Shown piece by piece: positions 18,001-29,161 of a stretch of 64,000 nucleotides of DNA; the first letter of the stretch is position 1; each line of letters starts with the position of its first letter. The position numbers and the translations under genes were made by a program. The DNA is from Alloprevotella sp. Lung230. Lineage in GTDB: Bacteria > Bacteroidota > Bacteroidia > Bacteroidales > Bacteroidaceae. The stretch spans positions 113,537 through 177,536 of the forward strand of contig NZ_JACSUD010000003.1 of the NCBI RefSeq assembly GCF_014385435.1. Reading direction: 5' to 3'. The notes below the pieces were generated by a model. The model ran no database searches. It was not told the origin of the DNA and saw only the letters and a list, made by a program, of their open reading frames with translations.

Positions 18001-18203
18001 AGTCCGGCCGCACCATTGAAGCACGCAACTACACCGACGAAACGGCCGAAGTGGAAATCTTCGATGTTTCAGGTAAGGTTGTCGATAAGTTTACGGTAGA
18101 ACCCCACGACACCGACCGCATCAAGCTCTCCTTGGAAGGTGTGTTTGTGGTACGTGCTTACAACGGACAAGCCAAGACTACGCAGAAATTTATCATCAAG
18201 TAA
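15006..18203 (+). CDS. Large leucine-rich-repeat surface protein with T9SS-type C-terminal sorting domain
   Basis: A 1065-residue exported protein. After a signal region (VLCLLAVFLFSQGMHAQ) there are leucine-rich repeats (TALRYLDLSKNVLG, KIETLNLSENGLKDI, NKLSYLDLSKNLLTSI). A long middle region of unknown fold follows, including FWYGFKSNDWNDVENWTG. The last 75 or so residues (VEIFDVSGKVVDKF, then EGVFVVRAYNG and TQKFIIK) fit a type A type IX secretion sorting domain. It follows the last fimbrial lipoprotein gene by 7 bp, so it may be a fimbria-associated adhesin. That role is inference from position and LRRs. Confidence 0.75.
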   Translation: MNTLQNRMSKYISLTRFRKVACEGMGVLCLLAVFLFSQGMHAQTTTSNLDLHFELIKATNTGTVEFTIAPEDPNQFSRAHWPIIFIDWENDGNKVTQMFNLKADRTFTVNVTAAGAGVATVYGENGTWKLICKSQNIKATKLEKATALRYLDLSKNVLGTNNTNKDYTIHDDNNKIETLNLSENGLKDIKFGTPAVLNGVLPELKEYSASENLLSTVTLTGNNKLSYLDLSKNLLTSITLPTAFVPTWTVFKGGSQTDYDAALAATPSPITNTASTQIHTNRTTANDGMLNLTVNKLNIAKLPTLPTNLNVSKYYYTLQERYSLPKNEYKMLEEIDLSSQLTATGVKSTPQTTTYRWFREITPGTDQYTEMVRGSDYEETGGKTKFYRAYGDDTKIFAAMTTDAFDGTTGTYPLESFERGTGTITLHGFEEVLNQPAGTTAAALKDTYFASVKTAALNQIGDGLQPKNKTTQFFRTNTLTVKGSKNNFWYGFKSNDWNDVENWTGRVVPKTLVGDYTNDENSDVLFASIAGYTIGSETLKYPTSAIRDLYTDQDRVVRNLYNKSENGRAIVADAGHTLTLKEKAYLDGTTTAPFNTAADLSYRTIVKSVDSKPNGTFLIEKPAVNPNYVATVEFYSKANDGNRNKQAARWQYFGSPVKNASVAAVVPATSWVRKYNRALDIADTDEKWEELTSPTFAPGEGYEITQPRPMTYRFTGELDLADHTFAVDGVTGGPGVNYKDMNILANPYTAAMQIAKIDWAAATLAEQTVYLYNTGSREEWLAQNGGTTNGTNAGQYVKAVPKNLAGYVAGMEEEIPSLSAFMIKSTGTGTLKYRYQDLLKNTAQNRAPRRRFSSLMIDVKSDKSADRMWLVEAQGKTKGYDDGFDGEKIFTAASAQLYAIQDRNYQVTTAEDLDNTELGFVAGDGAKHYTLKFNLDEMSDDRYYLVDHLTHEQKPITNGMIYSFNAGANDPANRFAISRSTKSITDDVFEGKGIELRAKSGRTIEARNYTDETAEVEIFDVSGKVVDKFTVEPHDTDRIKLSLEGVFVVRAYNGQAKTTQKFIIK

Positions 18204-18225
18204 TCTCTCACACAAATAAGCTTTG

Positions 18226-18277
18226 GAATGTCGGGGAGAGGTCGTCAAACGCCTCTCCCCCTCATTCTGTTTTTTTC
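18226..18277 (+). terminator. Terminator after the LRR gene
   Basis: The stem GAATG-tc-GGGGAGAGG / CCTCTCCCC-ct-CATTC is followed by a run of seven Ts (about 18270-18276). It lies between the LRR protein gene and the small exported protein gene. Confidence 0.75.
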
Positions 18278-18305
18278 AGAAGAAGTCATATACAAAAACA
18301 TAGAT

Positions 18306-18941
18306 ATGAGAATAACCACTCGCAGCCTCCTTATTGTGACAGCGCTCTGTGGGGCGCACCACACTACCGCACAAACGGTGGTGGACAAGGTGGGCGTTGA
18401 CACCCGCACCCCAACGGAGGTGCTTGATGTGAACGGCACGATGCGTGTGCGCCAACTGCCTCAAAAAGGGAACAGCACTATTTTCACCACCACGGCCGGC
18501 ACAGCTTCTGCCACGGCCAACCAACCATTTATGCCCAACCGCTTGGTGGTGGCCGATGCCAACGGCGTACTCGGGGCCGCTTCGTCGGCCGCACCGCGCT
18601 GGTTTTACATGCCTTCGGTGCCCCTTCCCCTTGACCCGAGCAAGGTCAATCCTCCCTACACGACCGAAGTCTCGGGAACGTACAGCGTACAACTCTACAA
18701 CCTCTTCGCCGGGCAATTTTCCGGTGGAGCCGCCTTCCCCAACCGCGTGGCGAGTTCGGCTACGGCCACACTGCCCACGCCTGCCGCGGCCGATTTAGAC
18801 TATTTCGTGACGTACTATGACGATGCCGTCTTCGACCATGTAGGTATCAGTGCCACCGGACTGCTCACCTACACGCTCAAACCCGGATTTGTGGTTTCGC
18901 CGCGAACGTATATGAACATCGTCTTTCAGGTGAAGGAGTAG
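18306..18941 (+). CDS. Exported protein of unknown function, last gene of the fimbrial locus
   Basis: A 211-residue protein with a signal peptide (RSLLIVTALCGAHHTTAQT). The N-terminal motif VDKVGVDTRTPTEVLDVNGT is the short collar sequence seen in many Bacteroidota cell-surface and tail-fibre-like proteins (VGIGT..P.e.LDVNGt). I do not recognise the remainder. The frame is open from 18228, but that start overlaps the terminator; the ATG at 18306 gives the signal peptide. It may be a small surface protein co-regulated with the LRR protein. Confidence 0.65.
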   Translation: MRITTRSLLIVTALCGAHHTTAQTVVDKVGVDTRTPTEVLDVNGTMRVRQLPQKGNSTIFTTTAGTASATANQPFMPNRLVVADANGVLGAASSAAPRWFYMPSVPLPLDPSKVNPPYTTEVSGTYSVQLYNLFAGQFSGGAAFPNRVASSATATLPTPAAADLDYFVTYYDDAVFDHVGISATGLLTYTLKPGFVVSPRTYMNIVFQVKE

Positions 18942-18994
18942 GGGCTTTTTCCTGAAAAAAGTGTGCGTTGTTCGTTCAACTCAAAAGAAAATTG

Positions 18995-19002
18995 TAACTT
19001 CG
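18995..19002 (+). promoter_or_regulatory. Probable -7 promoter box (TAACTTCG) for the DUF3127 gene
   Basis: TTGTAACTTCGCA is one mismatch from TAnnTTTG. It lies about 45 bp before the MITE-like element and 155 bp before the DUF3127 ATG. The element would therefore be transcribed as part of the 5' leader. Confidence 0.5.
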
Positions 19003-19046
19003 CAAGCACAAATTACAATTTTACCCTCAAGAAAACGGTGGAGCGA

Positions 19047-19132
19047 TAAGTAGGTGTTCAGAATGAATGGATACGAAAGTAGAGAACAATCTACGATGAG
19101 GATAACTACGTTTCATTTTGAAGACCTACTTA
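19047..19132. mobile_element. MITE-like element, short form (86 bp)
   Basis: The ends are TAAGTAGGTGTTCAGAATGAA and, from the right, TAAGTAGGTCTTCAAAATGAA; these are 21-bp inverted repeats with two mismatches. Inside is the same core hairpin as the 197-bp element (GTAGA-GAACAA-TCTAC). Compared with that copy, the interior between GGATAC and AAAGTAGAG has been lost. It ends 24 bp before the DUF3127 start codon. Confidence 0.8.
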
Positions 19133-19156
19133 CTCGCCACCTCAAACCCACTTTCA

Positions 19157-19576
19157 ATGGAAATTACTGGAAAAATCACTCATGCTCTGGAAGTGCGCAG
19201 CGGTACGGCACGCACGACGGGCAATCCTTGGATGTCGCAATCGTTTGTCATCGAGACTCATGACCAATATCCTCGCCGCTGTGTCTTCGACGTGTTTGGC
19301 GAAGACCGCTTGAAGGAATTCAACATTCAGGTGGGGGAAGAGCTCACCGTGAGTTTCGACCTCGATGCGCGCGAATATCAAGGCCGTTGGTTCAACTCTG
19401 TGCGTGCTTGGAAGGTGGAACGCGTAGCCCCCGGTGCTCCGCAAGGACAGCCGGCCGCAGCCGCATCTGCTCCTGCACAACCCGGCTACACCGCACCTGC
19501 TCCCGCAGCCGCTCCTGCTGCTCCGGGTATGCCCGCTGCTCCTGCCGGCGAATCGGCCGACGATTTACCTTTCTAA
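19157..19576 (+). CDS. DUF3127 protein (OB-fold, SSB-like) ending in an SSB-type acidic tail
   Basis: A 139-residue protein. MEITGKITHALEV, SQSFVIETHDQYPRRCVFDV and DAREYQGRWFNSVRAWKVER identify DUF3127, a Bacteroidota family that resembles single-stranded-DNA-binding proteins. The last 45 residues are a flexible Ala/Pro-rich linker ending ESADDLPF. This is the same kind of acidic tip (DDxPF) through which bacterial SSB recruits partners. An in-frame ATG at 19118 lies inside the MITE-like element and is rejected. The role in DNA or RNA metabolism is inferred from fold and tail. Confidence 0.85.
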   Translation: MEITGKITHALEVRSGTARTTGNPWMSQSFVIETHDQYPRRCVFDVFGEDRLKEFNIQVGEELTVSFDLDAREYQGRWFNSVRAWKVERVAPGAPQGQPAAAASAPAQPGYTAPAPAAAPAAPGMPAAPAGESADDLPF

Positions 19577-19602
19577 TCGGCATCCCCATCTATGCCTCTT
19601 CT

Positions 19603-19668
19603 CTGCTCCACAAGCCGGTAGGCCGGTGCGCTTTCGTGCGCCGCTCCACTGCCTTGTGGAGCAGTTTT
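19603..19668 (+). terminator. Terminator after DUF3127
   Basis: There is a perfect 12-bp stem CTGCTCCACAAG / CTTGTGGAGCAG around a long loop that itself contains GGTGCGCTTTCGTGCGCC. It is followed by TTTTGCCTTTTT. Confidence 0.75.
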
Positions 19669-19700
19669 GCCTTTTTGTCTGCTACGCCGTTGGGGGGTAT

Positions 19701-19824
19701 GGATACCGATATTCGCCCCCTTCGGGGACGCACCGCTTGACACAACGGCTTACCGTAGGTTCATCGGGCTTCGCCCTCTTCGCCTACGACTATTCAGAGA
19801 AGCCCCCTTCGGGGACGGCCGTAG
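19701..19824 (+). repeat. REP-like palindromic element (single forward copy)
   Basis: The head CCGATATTCGCCCCCTTCGG (19706) is followed by the GTAGGTTCATCGGGCTTCGC hairpin (19754-19788) and a closing AGCCCCCTTCGGGGACGG (19801). A short tail (GCCGCAGGGAGTCCC, about 19919) remains from a partner copy. It occupies the gap between the DUF3127 terminator and metY. I see no riboswitch in 19825-19996. Confidence 0.85.
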
Positions 19825-19996
19825 CGATACCCATCGCAAACCCATCGTGGACGGACATCGCGGTGCAATAAACAACCTGCCGGGGACATCGCAAACCCAT
19901 ACCGCGGCATGCCAAACGCCGCAGGGAGTCCCGCCCACCGGTAGCGACAAATCGACTCATTTCAAACTTCCCCAACACGCCTCGTCATTGTCATTT

Positions 19997-21286
19997 ATGC
20001 CACAACAACACAACTCCGGCACCCTCTGCGTACAAGCGGGCTGGACACCCAAAAATGGTGAGCCACGACAACTCCCCATCTACCAAACCACGACCTTCAA
20101 ATACGACAGCAGCGAACAGATGGCCCGTCTCTTCGACCTCGCCGAATCGGGCTACTTCTACTCTCGTCTGCAAAACCCCACCTGCGACGCGGCGGCGGCC
20201 AAAATCGCGGCCCTCGAAGGCGGTGTGGCAGCTATGCTCACCTCCAGCGGACAGGCGGCCAACTTTATGGCAGTGTTCAACATCGCCGAGGCGGGGTCGC
20301 ACATCATCGCCACCAACGGCATCTACGGCGGCACGTTCAACCTCCTCGGGGTGACCCTCCGCAAGATGGGCATCGAATGCACCTTCGTCGATCCGGATTG
20401 GAGTGACGACGACATCCGCGCCTGCTTCCGCCCCAACACGAAACTCGTGTTTGGCGAAACTATCTCCAATCCCGGCGGCAACGTGTGCGACATCGAGCGC
20501 TGGGCGCGGTTGGCCCACGAGCACGGTGTGCCTCTCATCATCGACAACACCTTTGCCACCCCCATCCACTGCCGACCCTTCGAGTGGGGCGCCGACATCG
20601 TGACGCACTCCACCACTAAATATATGGAAGGCCACGCCGCCACCATCGGTGGCTGCATCGTCGACAGCGGACGCTTCGACTGGATGGCCCATGCCGACAA
20701 GTATCCCGGTCTCTGCACCCCCGATGAGAGTTACCACGGCCTGACCTATGCCACCGACTTCGGCGAAGCGGCCTACATCGTCAAAGCCACCGCACAACTC
20801 ATGCGCGACCTCGGTTGCTGCCAAAGTCCGCAAAACGCCTTCTTGCTCAACACCGGTCTCGAATCCCTTCATTTGCGCATGCGCCGACACGTGGACAACG
20901 CCCAGCGCGTGGCCGAATGGCTCGAAGCCGACGAGCGCGTGGCGTGGGTGAACTATGCCGGACTGCCCGGCAACGAATACTACGCGCTGGCGCAGAAGTA
21001 TCTACCTCAAGGTGGCTGCGGCGTCATTGCCCTCGGTCTGAAAGGGTCGCGTGAGGAAGCCATCCGATTCATCGATGCGCTTCGCTTCATCAGTATCATG
21101 ACCCACGTGGCCGATGCCAAGAGCTGCATCCTCCACCCCGCGAGTCACACCCACCGCCAGCTCACCGAGGAGCAACTCCGCGCTGCCGGCATCGCCCCCG
21201 ACCTCATCCGCCTGAGTGTGGGCATCGAGGACGTCGACGACATCCTCGCCGATCTCCGCCAAGCCCTCGATCAGGTGTTTGGATAA
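19997..21286 (+). CDS. metY: O-acetylhomoserine sulfhydrylase (PLP-dependent, MetY type)
   Basis: A 429-residue Cys/Met-metabolism PLP enzyme that makes homocysteine (or methionine) from O-acetylhomoserine. The start MPQQHNSGTLCVQAGWTP is typical. PLP-site motifs are TSSGQAANFMAVFNIAEAG, NPGGNVCDIERWARLAHEHG and VPLIIDNTFATP, with the Schiff-base lysine in THSTTKYMEGHAA. The end includes DAKSCILHPASHTHRQLT and LIRLSVGIEDVDDI. The length fits MetY (about 430) better than the cystathionine gamma enzymes (about 390). The frame runs further upstream through repeat DNA; the ATG at 19997 is the real start. Confidence 0.88.
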   Translation: MPQQHNSGTLCVQAGWTPKNGEPRQLPIYQTTTFKYDSSEQMARLFDLAESGYFYSRLQNPTCDAAAAKIAALEGGVAAMLTSSGQAANFMAVFNIAEAGSHIIATNGIYGGTFNLLGVTLRKMGIECTFVDPDWSDDDIRACFRPNTKLVFGETISNPGGNVCDIERWARLAHEHGVPLIIDNTFATPIHCRPFEWGADIVTHSTTKYMEGHAATIGGCIVDSGRFDWMAHADKYPGLCTPDESYHGLTYATDFGEAAYIVKATAQLMRDLGCCQSPQNAFLLNTGLESLHLRMRRHVDNAQRVAEWLEADERVAWVNYAGLPGNEYYALAQKYLPQGGCGVIALGLKGSREEAIRFIDALRFISIMTHVADAKSCILHPASHTHRQLTEEQLRAAGIAPDLIRLSVGIEDVDDILADLRQALDQVFG

Positions 21287-21342
21287 GCGTTCGGAATGTC
21301 TTCGTCTCTCGTCTTCTGTCACCTTCTTTCATTCCCTCTCCT

Positions 21343-22284
21343 ATGCTCATCTCCGTTCTCGGCCCTACGGCTTGTGGAAAAACGAGTTTTGCCGTCGCCC
21401 TGGCGCAGCGTCTCGGGGCTGAAATCATCAGCGCCGACTCGCGGCAGGTGTACCGCCGCATGGATTTGGGCACGGGCAAAGACCTGGCCGACTATGTGCT
21501 GCCCGATGGGACGCAGGTGCCGTTTCACCTCATCGACATTGCCGAACCAGGCACGAAGTACAACCTCTATCGCTATCAGCAGGACTTCCTCGCGGCCTAC
21601 GACGACATCCGCGCCCGCGGCCGTCAGGTGGTGGTGTGCGGCGGCACGGGACTCTACTTGGAGAGCATCGTGCGCGGCTACAACCTCAGCCACGTGCCGC
21701 AAAATCCGACCCTGCGCCAAAGCCTCGAAGGACTTTCGCTCGACGCACTCACCGCCCGACTGGCAGCCCTGAAAGCACAAGCCGGCACCGCCCTCCACAA
21801 CCACACCGATGTCGACTCGTGCAAGCGAGCCATCCGCGCCATCGAAATTGAGGACTACAACCTCCGACGCCCCGTGGGCGAAAGGGAATTTCCCGCCCTC
21901 CCCGTGCTCAACATCGGCCTGACCCTGCCGCGCGAAGAGCGCCGTGCCCGCATCTCGGCCCGCCTCCGCAGTCGCCTCGAAGCCGGAATGCTCGACGAGG
22001 TGCGTGCTCTGCTGGCCGAAGGCATCGCACCCGACGACCTCATCTATTACGGTTTGGAATACAAGTTTCTCACCCTCCACCTCATCGGTCGCTTGACCTA
22101 CGAAGAGATGGTGGCCCAACTCGAAACCGCCATCCACCAGTTTGCCAAACGCCAAATGACGTGGTTCAGAGGGATGGAACGCCGCGGCTGCACCATCCAC
22201 TGGATCGATGCCCTCCACCCGATGGAAGAAAAAGTGGCGGCCGCCCTCGAACTGTTCCGATCCACACAATCCTCGACCTTATGA
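21343..22284 (+). CDS. miaA: tRNA dimethylallyltransferase
   Basis: A 313-residue enzyme that isopentenylates A37 of tRNAs reading codons that begin with U. The P-loop LGPTACGKTSFAVALAQRLG and the DSR motif (ISADSRQVYRRMDLGTGKDL) are at the N-terminus. The later GRQVVVCGGTGLYLESIVRG and the C-terminal LIYYGLEYKFLTLHL are diagnostic. The stop overlaps the start of the next gene by the sequence ATGA, so the two are translationally coupled. Confidence 0.93.
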   Translation: MLISVLGPTACGKTSFAVALAQRLGAEIISADSRQVYRRMDLGTGKDLADYVLPDGTQVPFHLIDIAEPGTKYNLYRYQQDFLAAYDDIRARGRQVVVCGGTGLYLESIVRGYNLSHVPQNPTLRQSLEGLSLDALTARLAALKAQAGTALHNHTDVDSCKRAIRAIEIEDYNLRRPVGEREFPALPVLNIGLTLPREERRARISARLRSRLEAGMLDEVRALLAEGIAPDDLIYYGLEYKFLTLHLIGRLTYEEMVAQLETAIHQFAKRQMTWFRGMERRGCTIHWIDALHPMEEKVAAALELFRSTQSSTL

Positions 22285-23228
22285 ACAGCAACCCTCCCCA
22301 CAACGCCGACCGCTGGGGCATCATCTATTGCCCCACCGAAGGCAGCTGGCGCACACAGCGGCGCTGGCGGCGCATCTTGGTGCACCTCGATCTGCGGTGC
22401 GTGCCCTACGACTTTGTGCAGAGTGAGGGGCAGGGGAGTGTGGAACGCCTTGCCGCCATGCTCACGCAAAACGGCTATCGCACCCTCCTTGTCGTAGGTG
22501 GCGATGCGGCCCTGGGCGATGCCCTCAACGGCATCGTCGGCGCCACGCCGGCAGGCAGCGACTATCCCACGTTGGGCATCATCCCCAACGGTGTCATCAA
22601 CGACTTTGCCCGCTATTGGGACTTCCATCCGGCACACCCCGAAGCCACCATCGATGCCCTCCTCTGCGGTCGCACCCGTCGGGTCGATGTGGGCGAGGTG
22701 CGGCTCACCACCATCGGCGGCGAGGTCCTTCATCGCCGTTTTTTGAATTGTGTCAATGTGGGGCTTGCGGCCTCGATGATCAAACTGCGCCGCCGCAACC
22801 ACACCTTCTGGCACGGCTTGCGCTTGCTGCGCGAACTCAGCAGCGCCTTCATGCTCCTCCTCTATCGCCCATCGACGCGGATGCACTTCACCATCGGTGC
22901 CGAGCACTACGACCGCCGCATCACCACCCTCTGCATCGGTTCGTGCCACGGTTTTGGGCAGACACCCTCGGCAGTGCCCTACAACGGGCAGCTCGACATT
23001 TCGGCCGTGAAGCGCCCCACGCTCCTTCACGCCCTCACGGCCCTTTCGCTCTTGTTCAAGCGGCGTTTCCTTTCACAAAAGGGCATCAGCGTGTGGCGCA
23101 CCCCCACCATCGAAATGTCCCAAATCGGGCGTGCCACGGTGAGTGTCGACGGCCACGCCATCCACCACCGTATCACCCGCCTCACCGCCACCATTCGCCG
23201 CGAAGCCATCCGTTTCATGATTCCTTAG
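22281..23228 (+). CDS. Diacylglycerol/lipid kinase-like protein with altered nucleotide loop
   Basis: A 315-residue protein of the DAGK_cat/YegS type. The first loop reads VVGGDAALGDALNGI where the family normally has GGDGT. The second reads LGIIPNGVINDFARYW where GT(G)NDFAR is usual. FLNCVNVGLAASMIKLRRR and the C-terminal beta-rich half (CIGSCHGFGQTPSAVPYNGQ) agree with the family. The altered first loop may change or weaken ATP binding. The ATG overlaps the miaA stop by 4 nt; the frame is open from 22161 inside miaA, which is rejected. Confidence 0.8.
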   Translation: MNSNPPHNADRWGIIYCPTEGSWRTQRRWRRILVHLDLRCVPYDFVQSEGQGSVERLAAMLTQNGYRTLLVVGGDAALGDALNGIVGATPAGSDYPTLGIIPNGVINDFARYWDFHPAHPEATIDALLCGRTRRVDVGEVRLTTIGGEVLHRRFLNCVNVGLAASMIKLRRRNHTFWHGLRLLRELSSAFMLLLYRPSTRMHFTIGAEHYDRRITTLCIGSCHGFGQTPSAVPYNGQLDISAVKRPTLLHALTALSLLFKRRFLSQKGISVWRTPTIEMSQIGRATVSVDGHAIHHRITRLTATIRREAIRFMIP

Positions 23229-23299
23229 CCCTCGCGGTGGGGATGAGGTTTTGCCTTGCGCATGCTCCCATCACACCCTCTATCCGGTGTGATGTGGAA

Positions 23300-23580
23300 C
23301 ACCGATATTCGCCCCCTTCGGGGACGCACCGCTGTGCACGACGGCTTTCCGTAGGTTCATAGGACTTCGCCCTCTTCGCCTACGGCTATTGAGAGAAGCC
23401 CCCTTCGGGGACGGTCGTAGCAGCACACAATGAAAAACCCACACCGATGCACGCCCAACGCCGCAGGAAGTCCCCGAAGGGGGCTTCTCTCAATAGCCGT
23501 AGGCGAGGCGGCGCGCAGCGACGACGAACCTACGGAACACCCAACGTTGCAAGGAACGCCCCCGAAGGGGACGCCCATCG
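23300..23580. repeat. REP-like inverted pair (both loop subtypes)
   Basis: A forward element at 23302-23414 (head, hairpin with loop AGGACTTCGCCC, closing CCCCCTTCGGGG) faces an inverted element at 23468-23580. The inverted element has GTCCCCGAAGGGGGC, the GGCGCGCAGCGACGACGAA loop and a tail AACGCCCCCGAAGGGGACGC. It is followed at about 23585-23640 by short direct repeats of the type GGTAGACC(A)GTAAA. It fills the gap 23229-23688, where there is no gene. Confidence 0.88.
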
Positions 23581-23688
23581 CACAGCCGGTAGACCAGTAG
23601 ATTGGTTAATCGGTAGACCAGTAAATTTGTAGACCGGTAAAAAACATACACCCATCGGGTGACGGCCCCTTTTTTCCTTTTTTTGCCA

Positions 23689-24372
23689 ATGAAACGGATA
23701 TATCGCATTGTTCGCTGGGCAGTAGTCCTGTTTTTCCTCTCCTCAGTGCTCGTGACGTTGCTCTATCGCTGGGTGAACGTCCCCCTCACGCCGCTCATGG
23801 TCATTCGTTGCATGCAGCAAGCCGGGCGGGGCGAACAGGTGCGGCTGCACTACAAGTGGGTGCCGCTCTCCGAGATGTCGTGCTATCTGCCGGTGGCTGT
23901 CATTGCCAGCGAAGATCAGAACTTTCTCGTGCATCACGGTTTCGACACCCAAGCCATCGGGGCGGCCATGCGCGAGCGGATGAGCGGTGGACGCATGAGG
24001 GGTGGCAGCACCATCTCCCAGCAGACCGCCAAAAATGTGTTTCTCTGGCCCACCTCGTCGTGGGTGCGCAAGGGGTTTGAAGTCTACTTCACCTTCCTGA
24101 TCGAAGCCCTTTGGTCGAAAGAACGCATCATGGAGGTCTATCTCAACGTCATCGAGATGGGCGATGGAGTGTATGGCGCAGAGAGTGTGGCACAACTCCA
24201 CTTTGGTTGCTCGGCTCGCGACTTGAAGCGCAGAGAGTGTGCGCTCATTGCTGCCACCCTGCCCAATCCCTTGCACTACAGCAGCGAGCGCCCCGGTCCG
24301 TTCATGCGCAAGCGTCAAGCCTGGATAGAGCGACAGATGCGTCACGTCCCACTGTTTCTCCCAAAGAAGTGA
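23689..24372 (+). CDS. mtgA: Monofunctional biosynthetic peptidoglycan transglycosylase
   Basis: A 227-residue inner-membrane enzyme that polymerises lipid II into glycan strands. An N-terminal membrane segment (IVRWAVVLFFLSSVLVTLLY) precedes the GT51 domain. Catalytic motifs are ASEDQNFLVHHGFD (the EDxxFxxHxGxD glutamate), GGSTISQQTAKNVFL (GxSTIxQQxxKN) and KERIMEVYLNVIEMGDGVYG. The length matches MtgA. The ATG at 23689 gives the membrane anchor directly; the upstream in-frame ATG at 23659 lies next to the repeat tail. Confidence 0.92.
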   Translation: MKRIYRIVRWAVVLFFLSSVLVTLLYRWVNVPLTPLMVIRCMQQAGRGEQVRLHYKWVPLSEMSCYLPVAVIASEDQNFLVHHGFDTQAIGAAMRERMSGGRMRGGSTISQQTAKNVFLWPTSSWVRKGFEVYFTFLIEALWSKERIMEVYLNVIEMGDGVYGAESVAQLHFGCSARDLKRRECALIAATLPNPLHYSSERPGPFMRKRQAWIERQMRHVPLFLPKK

Positions 24373-24464
24373 GGTTTGCCAAACATTTTGATATCTTTAT
24401 CGATTTTTAGGCGACTAATGTCCAATGCCTAACGTGAATTCTTGGCAGATTGCTGAAAAAACGT

Positions 24465-24472
24465 TATCTTTG
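24465..24472 (+). promoter_or_regulatory. Bacteroidota promoter for the beta-galactosidase gene
   Basis: TATCTTTG has an upstream TTGG (24442) about 20 bp before it. It lies 179 bp before the ATG at 24651. The 277-bp gap after mtgA holds this promoter and a long 5' leader; I see no other feature there. Confidence 0.7.
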
Positions 24473-24602
24473 CGGCGTTGGACATGGAGAAACTTTCCCC
24501 TTTCAGATTTCGCCGGCCTCGGTGAGGCGGACAGCCTTAGATGATTATACCTTACTTTTCGACCTTACTGCCTTCTTTCTCTTTGTTCTTTGGTTCTAAT
24601 AA

Positions 24603-28577
<3,975 letters not shown>

Positions 28578-28601
28578 GCCTCGCGGTCTTCCGCTGTACC
28601 T

Positions 28602-28651
28602 CACACAAAAAAAAGAGCAGCCCTCCGCCTTGGGGGCTGCTTTTTTGTGTG
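28602..28651 (+). terminator. Terminator after the beta-galactosidase gene
   Basis: The stem CACAC-AAAAAA..GAGCAGCCC / GGGGCTGC-TTTTTT-GTGTG brings a GC-rich hairpin followed by six Ts. The outer A/T pairs make it usable on both strands. Confidence 0.8.
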
Positions 28652-28739
28652 GGTGATGTGGTCGGCAAGGACAAATGCAAAAATCTTGAGCCGTCTATGG
28701 TGCGTGTGTGCGAGGGGGGGCTGAGGGGGATATTTTTTT

Positions 28740-28812
28740 CTCAGAGGTAGTTTTATTTTTCTCAGAGGTAGATGAAATTACCTCAGAGGTAGTTTTTGTT
28801 ATCTCAGAGATG
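28740..28812. repeat. 21-bp phased palindrome array, locus B (4 units)
   Basis: CTCAGAGGTAG begins at 28740 and 28761, (C)CTCAGAGGTAG at 28782 and CTCAGAGATG at 28803, all exactly 21 bp apart. The 6-bp spacers are A/T-rich. The array lies between two terminators, upstream of tRNA-Met. Confidence 0.88.
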
Positions 28813-28821
28813 TCCAAAAGG

Positions 28822-28844
28822 CCGGCATAAATGTGCCGGTTTTT
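28822..28844 (+). terminator. Hairpin with T-tail after array B
   Basis: CCGGCA-TAAATG-TGCCGG is followed by TTTTT. It has a short stem but a typical terminator form and separates array B from the tRNA promoter. Confidence 0.6.
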
Positions 28845-28942
28845 GATGTCTATATTGAGAGCGCGCGCCCTGAAAAATGCCGAGAACTCTCTTTTTTTCT
28901 GACTTTTCCGACCAAATGTTTGGTAGGTTCAAAAAATGTTGT

Positions 28943-28950
28943 TACTTTTG
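28943..28950 (+). promoter_or_regulatory. Bacteroidota promoter for tRNA-Met
   Basis: TACTTTTG (TAnnTTTG) lies 26 bp before the first base of the tRNA. Confidence 0.7.
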
Positions 28951-28976
28951 CACTCGCAAATCAGCAATATGTTGAT

Positions 28977-29050
28977 GGCGAGGTAGCTCAGCTGGTTAGA
29001 GCGCAGGATTCATAATCCTGAGGTCCCGAGTTCAATCCTCGGCCTCGCTA
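28977..29050 (+). tRNA. tRNA-Met (CAT anticodon)
   Basis: This is a 74-nt cloverleaf. The acceptor GGCGAGG pairs with CCTCGCT, the D-arm is GCTCAGCTGGTTAGAGC, and the anticodon arm CAGGATTCATAATCCTG has CAT in the loop. The T-arm contains GAGTTCAATCCTC. The discriminator is A and CCA is not encoded. The sequence looks like the elongator tRNA-Met of Bacteroidota; an Ile-CAT (lysidine-modified) tRNA is less likely but not excluded. Confidence 0.92.
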
Positions 29051-29055
29051 CTCCG

Positions 29056-29086
29056 AACACTCAAGACATGTGTCTTGGGTGTTTTT
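29056..29086 (+). terminator. Terminator after tRNA-Met
   Basis: ACACTCAAGAC-ATGT-GTCTTGGGTGT is followed by TTTT directly after the tRNA. Confidence 0.8.
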
Positions 29087-29161
29087 CGTTGAAATCCATC
29101 CCTCATAAAGGCATTTCTCGTAAATCCATTCCGCATTATTTCATCGTAATTTCGTCATCGA

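Noticed and set aside
19667..19996. N-terminal extension of the MetY enzyme through the repeat element
   Set aside because: The added 110 residues are translated repeat DNA. Homologues begin at the ATG at 19997.
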